In this document: piece after piece, positions 63,868 to 64,000 of the stretch
Layout: each line of letters starts with the position of its first letter
How positions within the stretch are numbered: position 1 is the first letter of the stretch
NCBI RefSeq assembly: GCF_018390515.1
Contig: NZ_JAHBBK010000002.1
Span: forward strand, 539,743 to 603,742
From: Mucilaginibacter sp. Bleaf8
GTDB lineage: Bacteria > Bacteroidota > Bacteroidia > Sphingobacteriales > Sphingobacteriaceae
Reading direction: 5' to 3'
DNA: 64,000 nucleotides
The notes under the pieces: model-generated
Database searches by the model: none
What the model was told of the DNA's origin: nothing
What the model saw: the letters and a program-made list of their open reading frames with translations, nothing else
Program-made: the position numbers and the translations under genes

Positions 63868-64000
63868 TTACTCTTTATAAAAGAACCATTTAACCAGCTC
63901 ACCAAAACTTGCTTTTTTGCCATACATTAAAATACCAACACGGTAAATGCGTGCTGCAATCCAGGTGGTGAATATAAAGCCGATCACCATCATGCTCATG
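63868..64000 (-). CDS. ABC-2 type transporter permease, C-terminal end (partial)
   Basis: Only the last 43 codons lie in the window. They read as a membrane helix (MSMMVIGFIFTTWIAARIYR) followed by VGILMYGKKASFGELVKWFFYKE and a stop at 63868-63870. This ending is typical of ABC-2/NatB-like permeases of Bacteroidota. The start lies beyond position 64000. The call rests on the short C-terminal motif. Confidence 0.6.
   Translation of the reverse strand, partial: MSMMVIGFIFTTWIAARIYRVGILMYGKKASFGELVKWFFYKE

Overview
The window comes from a Bacteroidota chromosome, most likely the Sphingobacteriaceae (Mucilaginibacter/Pedobacter-like). The evidence is the promoter type (TTTG - about 19 bp - TAnnTTTG, clearest before a tRNA-Gly gene at 13698-13728), TonB-dependent receptors with N-terminal carboxypeptidase-regulatory domains, a DUF5686 protein, several outer-membrane barrels ending in an aromatic residue, and small DinB/DUF1569/DUF72 genes. 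I saw no phage, insertion sequence or CRISPR array. The family assignment is by recognition, not by search.

Region 1 (1-24.7 kb) looks like a phosphorus-scavenging region. It holds a calcineurin-type phosphoesterase, a PhoU-like DUF47 protein, a phytase-like esterase lipoprotein, an operon of TonB receptor + secreted esterase + secreted glycerophosphodiesterase, and a phytate-type locus: TPR/HTH membrane regulator, TonB receptor, beta-helix lipoprotein, beta-propeller phytase. Five promoters here carry 11-bp-phased TTAACA-like repeats placed at nearly constant distance from a -7 TTTG element, and a sixth carries a partial version. I read these as a Bacteroidota Pho box. Inserted among them are two tRNA-Gly genes, one tRNA-Leu gene, a MarR-controlled DUF5686 operon with a visible palindromic operator, and a PAS protein that has a histidine-kinase dimerisation domain but no ATPase domain.

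Region 2 (24.8-31.8 kb) carries a zinc alcohol dehydrogenase, an OmpA-type lipoprotein, a 1198-residue fusion of a metallophosphoesterase with an outer-membrane barrel, and an aldo/keto reductase.

Region 3 (32.1-42.7 kb) is the most striking. It is one co-directional cluster of Ser/Thr kinase, FHA/DUF3662-like protein, 32-residue membrane microprotein, PP2C phosphatase with a periplasmic beta-helix-like tail, a 1359-residue SEDS glycosyltransferase (RodA/FtsW type) fused to a penicillin-binding transpeptidase, FHA protein, and a second, mosaic-duplicate Ser/Thr kinase. The parts list matches the actinobacterial fhaA-fhaB-pstP-rodA-pbpA-pknA-pknB operon, but with RodA and PbpA in one chain and in a different phylum.

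Region 4 (43-52.2 kb) is accessory metabolism and stress: nicotinate phosphoribosyltransferase, FRG and VOC proteins, DUF72, universal stress protein, a Rieske/DUF2231 membrane protein, a WYL regulator, a divergent HxlR regulator/SDR pair with a palindromic operator, and SnoaL-like, DinB and DUF1569 proteins. Region 5 (52.3-58.2 kb) is a compact Ter stress operon: HAD, PRTase, TerD, TerD, TelA, unknown, TerC. Region 6 (58.3-64 kb) carries degenerate repeats, yidC, pyrG, a FlbD-like small protein, a Ppx/GppA phosphatase and the C-terminus of an ABC-2 permease.
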